A stretch of 64,000 nt of DNA, taken from NCBI RefSeq assembly GCF_020783335.1, contig NZ_CP086068.1, positions 434,001 to 498,000 of the forward strand. The letters run 5' to 3'. This document shows, one piece after another, positions 8,687-17,482 of this stretch (position 1 is the stretch's first letter; every line of letters begins with the position of its first letter). Source of the DNA: Mucilaginibacter daejeonensis (lineage in GTDB: Bacteria > Bacteroidota > Bacteroidia > Sphingobacteriales > Sphingobacteriaceae). The position numbers and the translations under genes were made by a program. The notes under the pieces are model-generated. The model was not told the origin of the DNA and searched no databases. It was given only the letters and a program-made list of their open reading frames with translations.

Positions 8687-9745
8687 TCAGCCTTTTAATA
8701 GTTCATCATACAAGGCCGTGTATTTCTTGGCCGCGTTCTCCCACGAAAAGGTCTCGGCATGTGCCATGATCGCTGCGGACATGTCCTGCTTGCGGTACTG
8801 ACGCATACCTTCAGCAAATATTTGCTGCATATGTGCTGGTTCGAAGTTGTCGAAGTACCAGGCCATGTTGCCGCCAACCTCTGGTAAGGAGGTGTATTTA
8901 GATAAGAATACCGGCTTGCCAAAATACATTGCCTCGATCACCGGCAACCCAAAACCTTCGGTACGTGACGGGAAAACGAAGGCTTCGCAATTCTGATAGT
9001 ACCAGGCCTTATCCTCCTCGCTGATCGTGCCGGCAATGGTCACACGGTCGGCACAATTATGCTTTTGCGCTTCCTGTATGATGATGTCTTTGTGCAGGGT
9101 CTCAGGGCCTGCGATCACCAGTTCCAGCTCATTGTCTTGCAACAACGCAGGTATGTAATGAAAGCCTTTTTGGGGAGATAGTAAACCAATGGTGAATATA
9201 AATGGTCGTTTGGGGCGATACATAGGTTCATGACCTTGTGGGGTCACCAATTTATCGGCCCCGTTGTGGATCACGCTGATCTTGCCTTTGGCAGCAGGGC
9301 AATACTTCAATATATCGTTAGCTACAAATTGAGATATCGTGACCACCCTATCGCATTGTGAAATATACTTGTTGATCTTGTTCACATGCGCCCTGATGCG
9401 CCATGGTTTGCTTTTATTAAGATGTACCTTATTAATGTCGTGTATGGTAAGTACCTTCTTGGCGTTCACCATGCCAGGCTTCAGGCGGCAGCGTTGATCG
9501 GTGAAGTGTACCAGGTCGAACCCATTGCGCTGCGGAAAGTACAGATTATGCAGCTTGTTGACCGGCAGTACCGCTACACTGGTATCGAATTGGTACTGCG
9601 TATTCCTGAACAGGTAATAAGTAAGCTGATAGCGACCAGCATTCTGGCTCACTAATGCATTGCCCAAACCTTTCCCAAAGGAAAAGTAACCCGAGTTAGG
9701 GTTCAGCATCGAATCGAAGGTGACTAATACAGAGGGTTGGGCCAT
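8687..9745 (-). CDS. Glycosyltransferase family 4 (GT-B fold)
   Basis: The 352-residue product has the GT4 donor-site signature EGFGLPVIE near residue 265 and the FTIGLLSPQKGFHYI turn that opens the C-terminal half. The N-terminal half includes LTIHDINKVHLNK. It closely parallels the glycosyltransferase at 5571 in layout. Together with its neighbours it makes a small cluster of four transferases with no polymerase, flippase or sugar-nucleotide gene visible. Confidence 0.9.
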   Translation of the reverse strand: MAQPSVLVTFDSMLNPNSGYFSFGKGLGNALVSQNAGRYQLTYYLFRNTQYQFDTSVAVLPVNKLHNLYFPQRNGFDLVHFTDQRCRLKPGMVNAKKVLTIHDINKVHLNKSKPWRIRAHVNKINKYISQCDRVVTISQFVANDILKYCPAAKGKISVIHNGADKLVTPQGHEPMYRPKRPFIFTIGLLSPQKGFHYIPALLQDNELELVIAGPETLHKDIIIQEAQKHNCADRVTIAGTISEEDKAWYYQNCEAFVFPSRTEGFGLPVIEAMYFGKPVFLSKYTSLPEVGGNMAWYFDNFEPAHMQQIFAEGMRQYRKQDMSAAIMAHAETFSWENAAKKYTALYDELLKG

Positions 9746-9756
9746 AGCTTAGAGCA

Positions 9757-9800
9757 AAAATAACAAAACCATGCTATTTCATTGTTATAGCATGGTTTTG
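9757..9800 (-). terminator. Hairpin terminator after the aminopeptidase gene
   Basis: A perfect 14-base-pair stem (CAAAACCATGCTAT with ATAGCATGGTTTTG) around a 9-base loop. On the minus strand it is followed by TTATTTTTGC, so it ends transcription from the aminopeptidase gene before the next gene. Confidence 0.8.
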
Positions 9801-9825
9801 CGGTATCAGGAGGTTTAATGAACTG

Positions 9826-11115
9826 TTAGCTGTTCATGATCTCTTCAATATGGTCGGCCTCGATCGGTATACCGGCCATCAGGTCGATGTTACCATTCTC
9901 GGTGATCAGGATGTTGTTCTCTAAACGGATACCCAGGCTTTCTTCCTTAATATATATACCCGGCTCACAGGTGAGGATGTTGCCTACCTCAAATGCTTTG
10001 TGGCGGCTGGCAAAGTCGTGCACATCTATGCCCAAGTGGTGCGAGGTGCCGTGCATAAAGTACTTTTTATAGGCAGGCATCTTAGGATCTTGCTTCTCCA
10101 CATCGTGACGGTCCAATAGGCCCAGACCGATCAGTTCGCTGGTCATCAGCTTGCCCACCTCCACATGGTACTCGTTCCATATGGTCCCGGCCTGCAGCAT
10201 CTCTATCGAGCCTTTCATTACTCTCAGCACCGCATCATATACCTGGCGCTGGCGTGGGCTATAACGGCCATTCACCGGTATGGAGCGGCTCATATCAGCA
10301 TTATAGTTGGCATACTCGGCCGCCCAGTCGAACAGCACTACATCGCCATCCTTACAGATCTGGTTGTTATCGTTATAATGGAGCACGATCGCGTTATAGC
10401 CCGAAGCAATGATCGGGTTATAGGCATGGCCCGTTGCACGCTGGCGCAGGAACTCATGAATGATCTCGGCCTCGATCTCATATTCGGCCACACCCGGCTT
10501 CACAAATTTGAGCACCCTGATAAAGGCATCGCGGGTTATGTCGCAGGCTTTTTGAGTGAGCTCGATCTCAATGGGCGATTTCACTACACGCAGGTCGCGC
10601 ATGATCAGGGCCGCGCGTTCGTATTTATGTAATGGGTACTTGCTGCGGAGGTCCTCTAAAAAGCGCAGGTCACGGTAAGGCACGCCCGGTAAAAAGCGAT
10701 CATTCTCGTTGGTATTGACGTAAATGTGTTCAGCATAGTGGACGATCGCATGGAAAATGCTCTGAAAATCGTCTAACCAGCGTATATTTTCAATGCCTGA
10801 GGCTTTCCTGGCCTCTTCCATGGTGTATTTATGTCCTTCCCAAATGGCGATGTGTTCACTGGTCTGTCTTAAAAAAAGTACTTCCCTGTATAGGGGATCA
10901 GGACAATCAGGGAACAGCAGTAAAATAGTTTGCTCCTGATCAATGCCCGACAAGTAAAAAAGATCGGCGTTCTGCTTGAACAAATAGTTCTGGTCGCCGC
11001 TGCGTGTGTACTCATCGTTGGCGTTCAGAACAGCCACAGAATGAGGTTTTAGTCGTGAAACGAAATTTTTTCTATTGTTAATAAATAAGTTGTTGTCAAT
11101 AGTGGGATATTTCAT
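9826..11115 (-). CDS. Xaa-Pro aminopeptidase (M24B, aminopeptidase P family)
   Basis: A 429-residue two-domain enzyme. The N-terminal AMP_N domain (about 1-140) precedes a pita-bread M24 domain with the dinuclear metal ligands in order: Asp in VVLFDWAAEY, Asp in NADMSRS, His in HGTSHHLG, Glu in CEPGIYI and Glu in IRLENN. It removes N-terminal residues that precede proline. No signal peptide is seen, so it is likely cytoplasmic. It has its own terminator. Confidence 0.93.
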   Translation of the reverse strand: MKYPTIDNNLFINNRKNFVSRLKPHSVAVLNANDEYTRSGDQNYLFKQNADLFYLSGIDQEQTILLLFPDCPDPLYREVLFLRQTSEHIAIWEGHKYTMEEARKASGIENIRWLDDFQSIFHAIVHYAEHIYVNTNENDRFLPGVPYRDLRFLEDLRSKYPLHKYERAALIMRDLRVVKSPIEIELTQKACDITRDAFIRVLKFVKPGVAEYEIEAEIIHEFLRQRATGHAYNPIIASGYNAIVLHYNDNNQICKDGDVVLFDWAAEYANYNADMSRSIPVNGRYSPRQRQVYDAVLRVMKGSIEMLQAGTIWNEYHVEVGKLMTSELIGLGLLDRHDVEKQDPKMPAYKKYFMHGTSHHLGIDVHDFASRHKAFEVGNILTCEPGIYIKEESLGIRLENNILITENGNIDLMAGIPIEADHIEEIMNS

Positions 11116-11263
11116 TTTTTAAAGATTAGAAGTTTTTTGAAAACAAATTTTTGCATTTATTTGTCTCCTGTATTAGTAAAATTGGAACAGTGTTTGGTGA
11201 AGACGAAGCATAAGTACTAATTTTATCAAGTAATCACAATTAAAATTGTTTAATCTTAAAACT

Positions 11264-12598
11264 ATGAACTATTCTACATTAAAGAAAACAGTAGCGCTTT
11301 CTTTTGCGTCGTTGATGGCTGTAGGCGTTGCTAACGCACAGACCGATTCGACCATGAGCGCATCTACTACTACTGCCAAAGTATTTGGCGGCAGAGGTCA
11401 GTACAACACTTGGAGCTTCGGCCTTAACGCTGGTGTGGTTTCTCCATTGGTGGCTATCGGCGGTGTGCATGACTACACTGACTGGAAAGCAAGATTAGGT
11501 TACGGTGCTTCATTGCGTTGGCAACTGGCCCACTCGTTCGGCTTACAATTAGAAGCTCACGGTGGTAAAGTAGCTGGTACTAACGAAAGCGCTAACAATG
11601 GTACCCGTGACGGTTTCCGTTCTTACGACACCCGTTTCTGGTCAGGTACTTTAAGCGGTACTGTTAACGTTGCTACTATCGACTTCATCCGTCGTAAAAA
11701 CGCAGTTAACTTCTTCGTTACAGCTGGTGGTGGTATGGTTTGGTATAACCCAACTTATGTAACTGCTAACAACGTTGCTGGTCGTTACACTAACTCTGAC
11801 GGTTCTAACCACTACGTAAAAAGCTTAGTGATCCCAGTTGGTGCTGGTGTTAAATTCCGTTTAGCTGACGCGTTAGCCCTGAACTTAGGTTACACCATGA
11901 ACTTCACTGACGATGATAACCTGGACGCTTTGAAAAGAGGCTACCCTAGCAAAGACAAATACTCTTACGGTTACGGTGGTTTAGAGTACACTTTCGGTCC
12001 AAGCTCAAAACCAAACCTGGATTGGGTTAACCCAGTTGCAATGATGTATGACGAGTTGTATGATGCAGCTTTACGTCAAGAAGTTGAAGCTTTGAAAGGT
12101 CGTGTTACTAACGTAGAGAACGCTGTTAACGATCTGAAAAAAGATTCTGACGGTGACGGTGTATCTGATCAATTTGACAAATGCCCTAACACCCCTGCTG
12201 GTACAGTAGTTGACGGTGCTGGTTGCCCTATCAAATTCCCAGAGCCAGCTGCTGACTCAGTTAAAGCTGAAGCTTACTCTAACATCCAATTCGATTTCGA
12301 TAGCTCAGTGTTAAGAACTTCTTCTTACTCTGTATTAGACGCTGTATCTGCTGATATGCGCTCTAACACTGCTAAAACTGTTGAATTAGATGGTTACGCT
12401 TCATCAGAAGGTACTGCAGCTCATAACCTGCGTTTATCAAAAGACCGTGCTAACTCAGTAAAAACTTACCTGGTTAACTCTGGTGTTGAAGCAAGACGTA
12501 TCAAAGTAAAAGGTTTAGGCGAAACTAACCCTATCGCTGACAACTCAACTGAAGAAGGACGTGTAATGAACCGTCGCGTTGAGTTCAAGCAAAAATAA
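11264..12598 (+). CDS. OmpA family outer-membrane protein
   Basis: Translation most likely starts at ATG 11264, since the in-frame upstream start is a TTG at 11246. The 444-residue product has a signal peptide ending GVANAQ, a beta-barrel part (about 40-265), a DSDGDGVSDQFDKCPNTP calcium-binding thrombospondin-3 type repeat, and a C-terminal OmpA domain (ELDGYASSEGT ... NRRVEF) that binds peptidoglycan. Codon use is sharply biased to GCT, GGT, AAC, TAC and CGT unlike its neighbours, a mark of very high expression. It probably anchors the outer membrane to the cell wall. A strong terminator follows. Confidence 0.93.
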   Translation: MNYSTLKKTVALSFASLMAVGVANAQTDSTMSASTTTAKVFGGRGQYNTWSFGLNAGVVSPLVAIGGVHDYTDWKARLGYGASLRWQLAHSFGLQLEAHGGKVAGTNESANNGTRDGFRSYDTRFWSGTLSGTVNVATIDFIRRKNAVNFFVTAGGGMVWYNPTYVTANNVAGRYTNSDGSNHYVKSLVIPVGAGVKFRLADALALNLGYTMNFTDDDNLDALKRGYPSKDKYSYGYGGLEYTFGPSSKPNLDWVNPVAMMYDELYDAALRQEVEALKGRVTNVENAVNDLKKDSDGDGVSDQFDKCPNTPAGTVVDGAGCPIKFPEPAADSVKAEAYSNIQFDFDSSVLRTSSYSVLDAVSADMRSNTAKTVELDGYASSEGTAAHNLRLSKDRANSVKTYLVNSGVEARRIKVKGLGETNPIADNSTEEGRVMNRRVEFKQK

Positions 12599-12623
12599 TA
12601 TCTAATAACAATTAGATACTTTG

Positions 12624-12656
12624 AAAAGGCTCCGGATAACCCGGAGCCTTTTTTTA
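12624..12656 (+). terminator. Rho-independent terminator after the ompA-like gene
   Basis: AAGGCTCCGG pairs perfectly with CCGGAGCCTT around ATAAC, followed by seven T residues and ATT. Confidence 0.9.
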
Positions 12657-12671
12657 TTACATTTGTTTCGT

Positions 12672-12815
12672 ATGTATTTCTTCCGCAAAAAAGATAACGA
12701 CAGGCCCCAAAGCTTTAATCTTAAAGTGATGCATATCATCAATGCAACCGCCATTATTATGTTCATTGCGGGCATCATTTGGAAACTGATCGACTGGTTC
12801 ATCCTCAAAAAATAA
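12672..12815 (+). CDS. Small membrane protein (47 aa), DUF6728-like
   Basis: The longer frame would begin in the terminator of the preceding gene, so ATG 12672 is chosen. The product begins MYFFRKKDNDRPQSFNLK and has one hydrophobic helix, INATAIIMFIAGIIWKLI, at about residues 21-38. Similar 45-50 residue proteins occur in Bacteroidota (recalled as DUF6728). Its TAA shares one base with the ATG of the ridA gene, so the two are co-translated. Function unknown. Confidence 0.6.
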   Translation: MYFFRKKDNDRPQSFNLKVMHIINATAIIMFIAGIIWKLIDWFILKK

Positions 12816-13195
12816 TGAGTACAATAATCAATACTGCTAACGCACCTGCACCTATAGGCCCATACAACCAGGCCGTATTAGCGGGTAATTTTTTGTTCGT
12901 GTCAGGGCAGATAGCCCTTGATGCTGCCACCGGCGAATTGGTGCTTACCGATATTGCCACCGAGACCCATAAGGTGATGGCCAACATCAAAGCCATATTG
13001 GCCGAGGCCGGTCTTGACCTATCGGCTGTAGTAAAGACGAGCATCTTTTTAAAGGACATGGGCAACTTTGCCGAGGTGAACGAGATATACGGCTCGTACT
13101 TTACGGCTGATTTCCCTGCCCGTGAAACGGTACAGGTAGCTGCTTTGCCAAAAAATGTGAACGTTGAGATCACGGTGACCGCTTTCAAGGCCTGA
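12815..13195 (+). CDS. ridA: RidA family reactive-intermediate deaminase
   Basis: The start at 12815 is chosen because it gives the usual N-terminus (STIINTANAPAPIGPYNQAV) and a normal length of 126 residues. The hallmark sequences GPYNQAV, LFVSGQIALD, and the C-terminal ARETVQVAALPKN with its catalytic Arg are present. RidA hydrolyses the enamine/imine intermediates released by PLP enzymes such as threonine dehydratase. It forms a trimer in the cytoplasm. It overlaps the upstream small gene by one base and is 22 bases before recG. Confidence 0.95.
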   Translation: MSTIINTANAPAPIGPYNQAVLAGNFLFVSGQIALDAATGELVLTDIATETHKVMANIKAILAEAGLDLSAVVKTSIFLKDMGNFAEVNEIYGSYFTADFPARETVQVAALPKNVNVEITVTAFKA

Positions 13196-13217
13196 TCTTT
13201 AAACCCGTGCTCCTGAT

Positions 13218-15326
13218 TTGAACCCGCAGGTATTTAACACCCCGGTAGATTATTTAAAGGGCGTGGGCACCGCCCGAGCCGAGGTGCTTAAAAAGGAGCT
13301 TGGCATTTTTACCTATCAGGACCTGCTACGGCACTTCCCGTACAAGTACATTGACCGTACGCGTTTTTACAAGATACGCGATATGGACCCTGAACTGCCC
13401 CATGTGCAGGTGATCGCCCGGCTGATGCGTAAGGAGATACTGGGCGAAAAACACACTAAGCGCCTGATCATTCAAGCGCAGGATGATACCGGTGCAATGG
13501 AGCTGGCCTGGTTCCAGGGCATCAAGTGGGCCGAAAAAAGCCTGGTTATTGGCAAGGCTTATATCATATTTGGTAAGCCGGGCATGTTCAACGGCAAGGC
13601 GCAAATGGCTCACCCCGAGATGGAGCCCTACTCGGCCGAGGCGCTCAAACGCATGGGTAACCTCACCCTCCAGCCGGGTTATAACTCTACCGAAAAGCTT
13701 CGTTCTTTCTCGCTCGATAGTAAAGGCCTGCAAAAATTGGTGGCCATACTGCTGGATCAGCATGTGCGTGATATTCCAGAGAACCTGCCGCTCTACATCC
13801 TGCAAAAATTCAAGCTCATGGGGCGTGCTGATGCTTACCGGCAGATACACTTTCCGCAGGATGCTACCATGCTTCACGAGGCGCAGCGAAGGCTCAAGTT
13901 CGAGGAGTTATTCCTGATCCAGATGCGCTTGTTGAAAAGCAAGCTATTGCGTACTCAAAAATTCAAAGGCAATGTATTTGGAACAGTGGGTGAATTGTTC
14001 ACCACCTTTTATAATGAGCTGATCCCGTTCCCGCTCACCAACGCCCAAAAGCGGGTGTTGAAAGAGATACGCATCGACACCCAGCGCGGCGTGCAAATGA
14101 ACCGCCTGCTGCAGGGAGATGTGGGCAGCGGAAAAACGGTGGTAGCCCTTATGTGCATGCTGCTGGCTATTGATAATGGCTTTCAGGCCTGTATCATGGC
14201 ACCTACCGAGATATTGGCCAATCAACATTACCTTTCTATAAAAGGCCTGGTGGGCGACGACTTTGTACAGGTAGGCCTGCTTACCGGCTCCACTAAGAAG
14301 AAGGACCGCAAGGTATTGCACGAGAATTTAGAGAACGGCAAGCTGAAGATCCTGATTGGTACCCATGCCCTGATAGAGGATGCGGTACAATACCAGAACT
14401 TAGGCTTTGTAGTGATCGATGAGCAGCACCGCTTTGGGGTTGAACAACGCTCGAAGCTTTGGCGTAAGGCCGCAGTGCCGCCGCATGTGCTGGTCATGAC
14501 CGCCACGCCGATCCCACGTACGCTGGCCATGACGCTGTATGGCGATCTTGATGTATCGGTGATCGATGAGTTGCCGGCCGGCCGTAAACCTATCGAGACC
14601 ATTCACTACTATGAAAGCCAGCGTTTGCAGATGTTCGGCTTCATCAGGCGCGAGATCGCTTTGGGAAGGCAGGTGTACGTGGTATATCCGCTCATTCAGG
14701 AAAGTGAGAAATTAGACCTCAAGAACCTGATGGATGGCTTTGAGGTGATATCGCATGAGTTCCCGTTGCCCCAATACAAGGTGAGCGTGGTACATGGTAA
14801 AATGCCGGCTGCCGATAAGGACATTGAAATGCAACGCTTCCTGAAAGGGGAGACCCAGATCATGGTGGCCACCACGGTGATCGAGGTAGGGGTGAACGTG
14901 CCCAACGCCTCGGTGATGATCATTGAGAATGCTGAACGGTTCGGTTTGTCACAGTTACACCAGCTGCGTGGCCGGGTGGGGCGTGGCGCCGAGCAGTCAT
15001 ACTGCTTGCTCATGAGCGGCCAAAAACTGAGCCGTGAAGGGCGTATACGCCTGGATACCATGGTGCGCACCAATAATGGCTTCGAGATATCTGAGATCGA
15101 CCTGCAATTGCGCGGTCCGGGTAATATAGAGGGCACGCAGCAAAGTGGTGTGCTCGACCTCAAATTGGCCGATCTGGCCACTGATCAGGAGCTGCTTTTA
15201 CAGGCCCGCAAGTGCGTGGAAGACATCTTTGCCCGTGATCCGCAACTGGCATTGCCCGAGCACCAGGTGCTGCACCAGGCATCTACCACAAAAAGTGGCG
15301 GCTTAACTTGGGATAAGATCTCGTGA
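13218..15326 (+). CDS. recG: ATP-dependent DNA helicase RecG, TTG start
   Basis: A 702-residue superfamily 2 helicase that regresses stalled forks and Holliday junctions. The N-terminal wedge domain starts NPQVFNTPVDYLKGVG. The motor has Walker A GDVGSGKT, DEQH (motif II), TATPIPRT (motif III), VVHGKM, and the RGRVGRG motif VI. The only start that keeps the conserved N-terminus is TTG at 13218: an in-frame TAA lies 18 bases upstream and no ATG intervenes. Placement after ridA suggests co-transcription. Confidence 0.96.
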   Translation: MNPQVFNTPVDYLKGVGTARAEVLKKELGIFTYQDLLRHFPYKYIDRTRFYKIRDMDPELPHVQVIARLMRKEILGEKHTKRLIIQAQDDTGAMELAWFQGIKWAEKSLVIGKAYIIFGKPGMFNGKAQMAHPEMEPYSAEALKRMGNLTLQPGYNSTEKLRSFSLDSKGLQKLVAILLDQHVRDIPENLPLYILQKFKLMGRADAYRQIHFPQDATMLHEAQRRLKFEELFLIQMRLLKSKLLRTQKFKGNVFGTVGELFTTFYNELIPFPLTNAQKRVLKEIRIDTQRGVQMNRLLQGDVGSGKTVVALMCMLLAIDNGFQACIMAPTEILANQHYLSIKGLVGDDFVQVGLLTGSTKKKDRKVLHENLENGKLKILIGTHALIEDAVQYQNLGFVVIDEQHRFGVEQRSKLWRKAAVPPHVLVMTATPIPRTLAMTLYGDLDVSVIDELPAGRKPIETIHYYESQRLQMFGFIRREIALGRQVYVVYPLIQESEKLDLKNLMDGFEVISHEFPLPQYKVSVVHGKMPAADKDIEMQRFLKGETQIMVATTVIEVGVNVPNASVMIIENAERFGLSQLHQLRGRVGRGAEQSYCLLMSGQKLSREGRIRLDTMVRTNNGFEISEIDLQLRGPGNIEGTQQSGVLDLKLADLATDQELLLQARKCVEDIFARDPQLALPEHQVLHQASTTKSGGLTWDKIS

Positions 15327-15359
15327 TCCGTATATTACGGCATCAACTCAACTCCTTTA

Positions 15360-16757
15360 ATGAAATTCCAAATTATTGCCCTGGCCCTTGCCGCGGCTAC
15401 CGGTATAAGTGCATCGACCTATGCACAAAATAATGACCCTGAAATGCTGCGCAAGCTTTACGACGAAGCTTTGGTGAATGGCCAGTGCTATCAGAACCTG
15501 CGCTACCTTTGTAAGACCATTGGCCCGCGCCTAAGCGGATCTGCAGGTGCCGCCCGCTCGGTAGAGTGGGGCAAAAAGCTGATGGAAAGCTACGGCTTTG
15601 ACAAGGTGTACCTGCAGGAAGTGATGGTGCCGCACTGGGAGCGCGGCGCCAAAGAGCAGGGCGTGATCGTAAATGGCACCACCCGTACACCGGTAGCTTT
15701 AGCGGCGCTGGGCATGTCGGTAGCTACTCCTAAAGCAGGCATCACGGCCGAAATGATCGAGCTGCATAGCTTAAAGGAACTAGAAACACTGGGTGAGGCC
15801 GGTATCAAAGGTAAGATCGTGTTCTTTAACCGCCCGTTCGATAACCGGTTTATTGAGACCGGCAGCGCCTATGGTACCGCAGGCGATCAGCGTAATGCAG
15901 GTCCGGGTGCAGCATCCAAATATGGCGCGGCGGCGGTGATCGTACGCTCGTTAACGGCGGCATTGGACGACTATCCGCATACCGGCGCTACTAATTATGG
16001 TACTAACAAGCCGATACCGGCGGCGGCCATATCCACCATGGCGGCCAATAAGCTCAGCGCTATGCTGAAGCAGAAGAATGGCAAACCGGTAAAATTCTTC
16101 TTAAAGACCAACTGCCAGACGCTGCCTGATGTGCTATCCTACAACGTGATCGGCGAGATCAAGGGTACTGCCAATAATAACAAATACATTACCGTTGGTG
16201 GTCACCTCGACTCGTGGGATCTGGCCGAGGGCGCGCATGATGACGGCACCGGAGTAATGCAATCGGTAGAGGTGTTGCGCATATTCAAGGCGGTTGGGTA
16301 TAAGCCCAAGAATAACGTGCGCGCAGTGTTTTTCATGAACGAGGAGAACGGCCACAAAGGCGGTATCAAATATGCCGAGCAGGCCAAAGCCAATAACGAA
16401 GAGCACATTGCTGCCATTGAAACTGATGAGGGCGGCTTTACGCCAAGAGGTTTCAGTTTTGAAGGGGCAAGCCCTGAGTTTTTGGCTGGAGTTAACCAGA
16501 AATGGAAAAAGCTATTAGAGCCTTACGAGGTGGATCGCCTGGTGGCTGGCGGTGGTGGTACCGATATAGGTCCGCTGAAGGAGACGCAGCCCGGCATCAA
16601 ACTGATCGGCTTCCGGCCTGATTCGCAACGGTATTTTGATATTCACCACACCCCTAATGACGTGTTCGAGAACGTGAACAAGCGTGAATTAGAATTGGGC
16701 GCGGCGTCCATCGCCTCGCTGGTGTATCTGATCGATCAGTATGGGTTAAGTTTATAG
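15360..16757 (+). CDS. Secreted M28 family zinc aminopeptidase
   Basis: The 465-residue product has a signal peptide ending STYAQ. A PA domain-like insertion sits in the middle and the M28 catalytic domain carries the co-catalytic zinc ligands: His in GGHLDSWD, Asp in GAHDDGTG, Glu pair in MNEENGHKG, Asp in ETDEGG and His in DIHHTPND. It resembles carboxypeptidase Q-type exopeptidases. It is 33 bases downstream of recG, so may be read from the same transcript. A long hairpin terminator follows. Confidence 0.9.
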   Translation: MKFQIIALALAAATGISASTYAQNNDPEMLRKLYDEALVNGQCYQNLRYLCKTIGPRLSGSAGAARSVEWGKKLMESYGFDKVYLQEVMVPHWERGAKEQGVIVNGTTRTPVALAALGMSVATPKAGITAEMIELHSLKELETLGEAGIKGKIVFFNRPFDNRFIETGSAYGTAGDQRNAGPGAASKYGAAAVIVRSLTAALDDYPHTGATNYGTNKPIPAAAISTMAANKLSAMLKQKNGKPVKFFLKTNCQTLPDVLSYNVIGEIKGTANNNKYITVGGHLDSWDLAEGAHDDGTGVMQSVEVLRIFKAVGYKPKNNVRAVFFMNEENGHKGGIKYAEQAKANNEEHIAAIETDEGGFTPRGFSFEGASPEFLAGVNQKWKKLLEPYEVDRLVAGGGGTDIGPLKETQPGIKLIGFRPDSQRYFDIHHTPNDVFENVNKRELELGAASIASLVYLIDQYGLSL

Positions 16758-16782
16758 ATCACGGGTGGAAGGGTGATCAACG

Positions 16783-16820
16783 AACAAAGCGCTATCGAAC
16801 AAATAGCGCTTTGTTTGTTT
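16783..16820 (+). terminator. Rho-independent terminator after the M28 peptidase gene
   Basis: A perfect 13-base-pair stem (AACAAAGCGCTAT with ATAGCGCTTTGTT) with a short loop and T-rich tail. It ends 9 bases before the next gene's start, so that gene's promoter must lie in or before the hairpin or reading is by leaky readthrough. Confidence 0.85.
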
Positions 16821-16828
16821 ACAGGTAT

Positions 16829-17398
16829 ATGCCGCTCATTTACACATTCTTACTTGCCGCTATCATTCTTTCATCATGCAATGCGCCAGATACCGTCAAG
16901 GTGGCCCCGTCGCTCACCGGCGGTAAGTACCTTGCATCAGAGGCTATGGATACGGGCAAGCCGGATACAGGCATACAAGTGGGCGCTACTACTCCTGCGG
17001 AACTGATCACTTTTGCGCGCACACTTAAAGGCGTTCCTTATAAATATGGCTCTACCGATCCGGCACAGGGATTCGATTGTTCGGGATTCATTACTTACGT
17101 GTTCAATCATTTCAAGATAGTGGTGCCGCGTACCTCGGCAGGCTTTACCAACATCAGGCGCGAGGTGCCGTTGCGCAACGCCCAGCCCGGCGACCTGATC
17201 CTATTCACCGGCACCGATAGTACTAAGCGTGAGGTGGGACACATGGGTATACTGGTCACTAAGGCTACCGAAGGGCCGGTGTTCATCCATTCTACCTCGG
17301 GTAAAGCCAATGGCGTTACCGAGACCCCACTAAACAGCTACTATCAAGGCCGGTTCGTGAAGACGATACGCATCTTTGGCTCCAATGATGAACATTAA
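16829..17398 (+). CDS. NlpC/P60 (C40) cell-wall peptidase lipoprotein
   Basis: ATG 16829 is preferred over an in-frame TTG at 16811 inside the terminator hairpin. The 189-residue product has a lipoprotein signal with lipobox LSSC (Cys17). The C40 domain shows the catalytic Cys in FDCSGF (Cys84), His in VGHMGI and a further His in FIHSTSG. Such enzymes cleave stem peptides of peptidoglycan between D-Glu and diaminopimelate. It is anchored in the envelope. No partner genes are nearby. Confidence 0.92.
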   Translation: MPLIYTFLLAAIILSSCNAPDTVKVAPSLTGGKYLASEAMDTGKPDTGIQVGATTPAELITFARTLKGVPYKYGSTDPAQGFDCSGFITYVFNHFKIVVPRTSAGFTNIRREVPLRNAQPGDLILFTGTDSTKREVGHMGILVTKATEGPVFIHSTSGKANGVTETPLNSYYQGRFVKTIRIFGSNDEH

Positions 17399-17482
17399 GT
17401 AAATGCCTTTACTAAAAAGCAAAAAAATGCCGGGCGAACTTTTAAATGCTTTAACTTTGTGATGCACTAAACATTAACGCTC

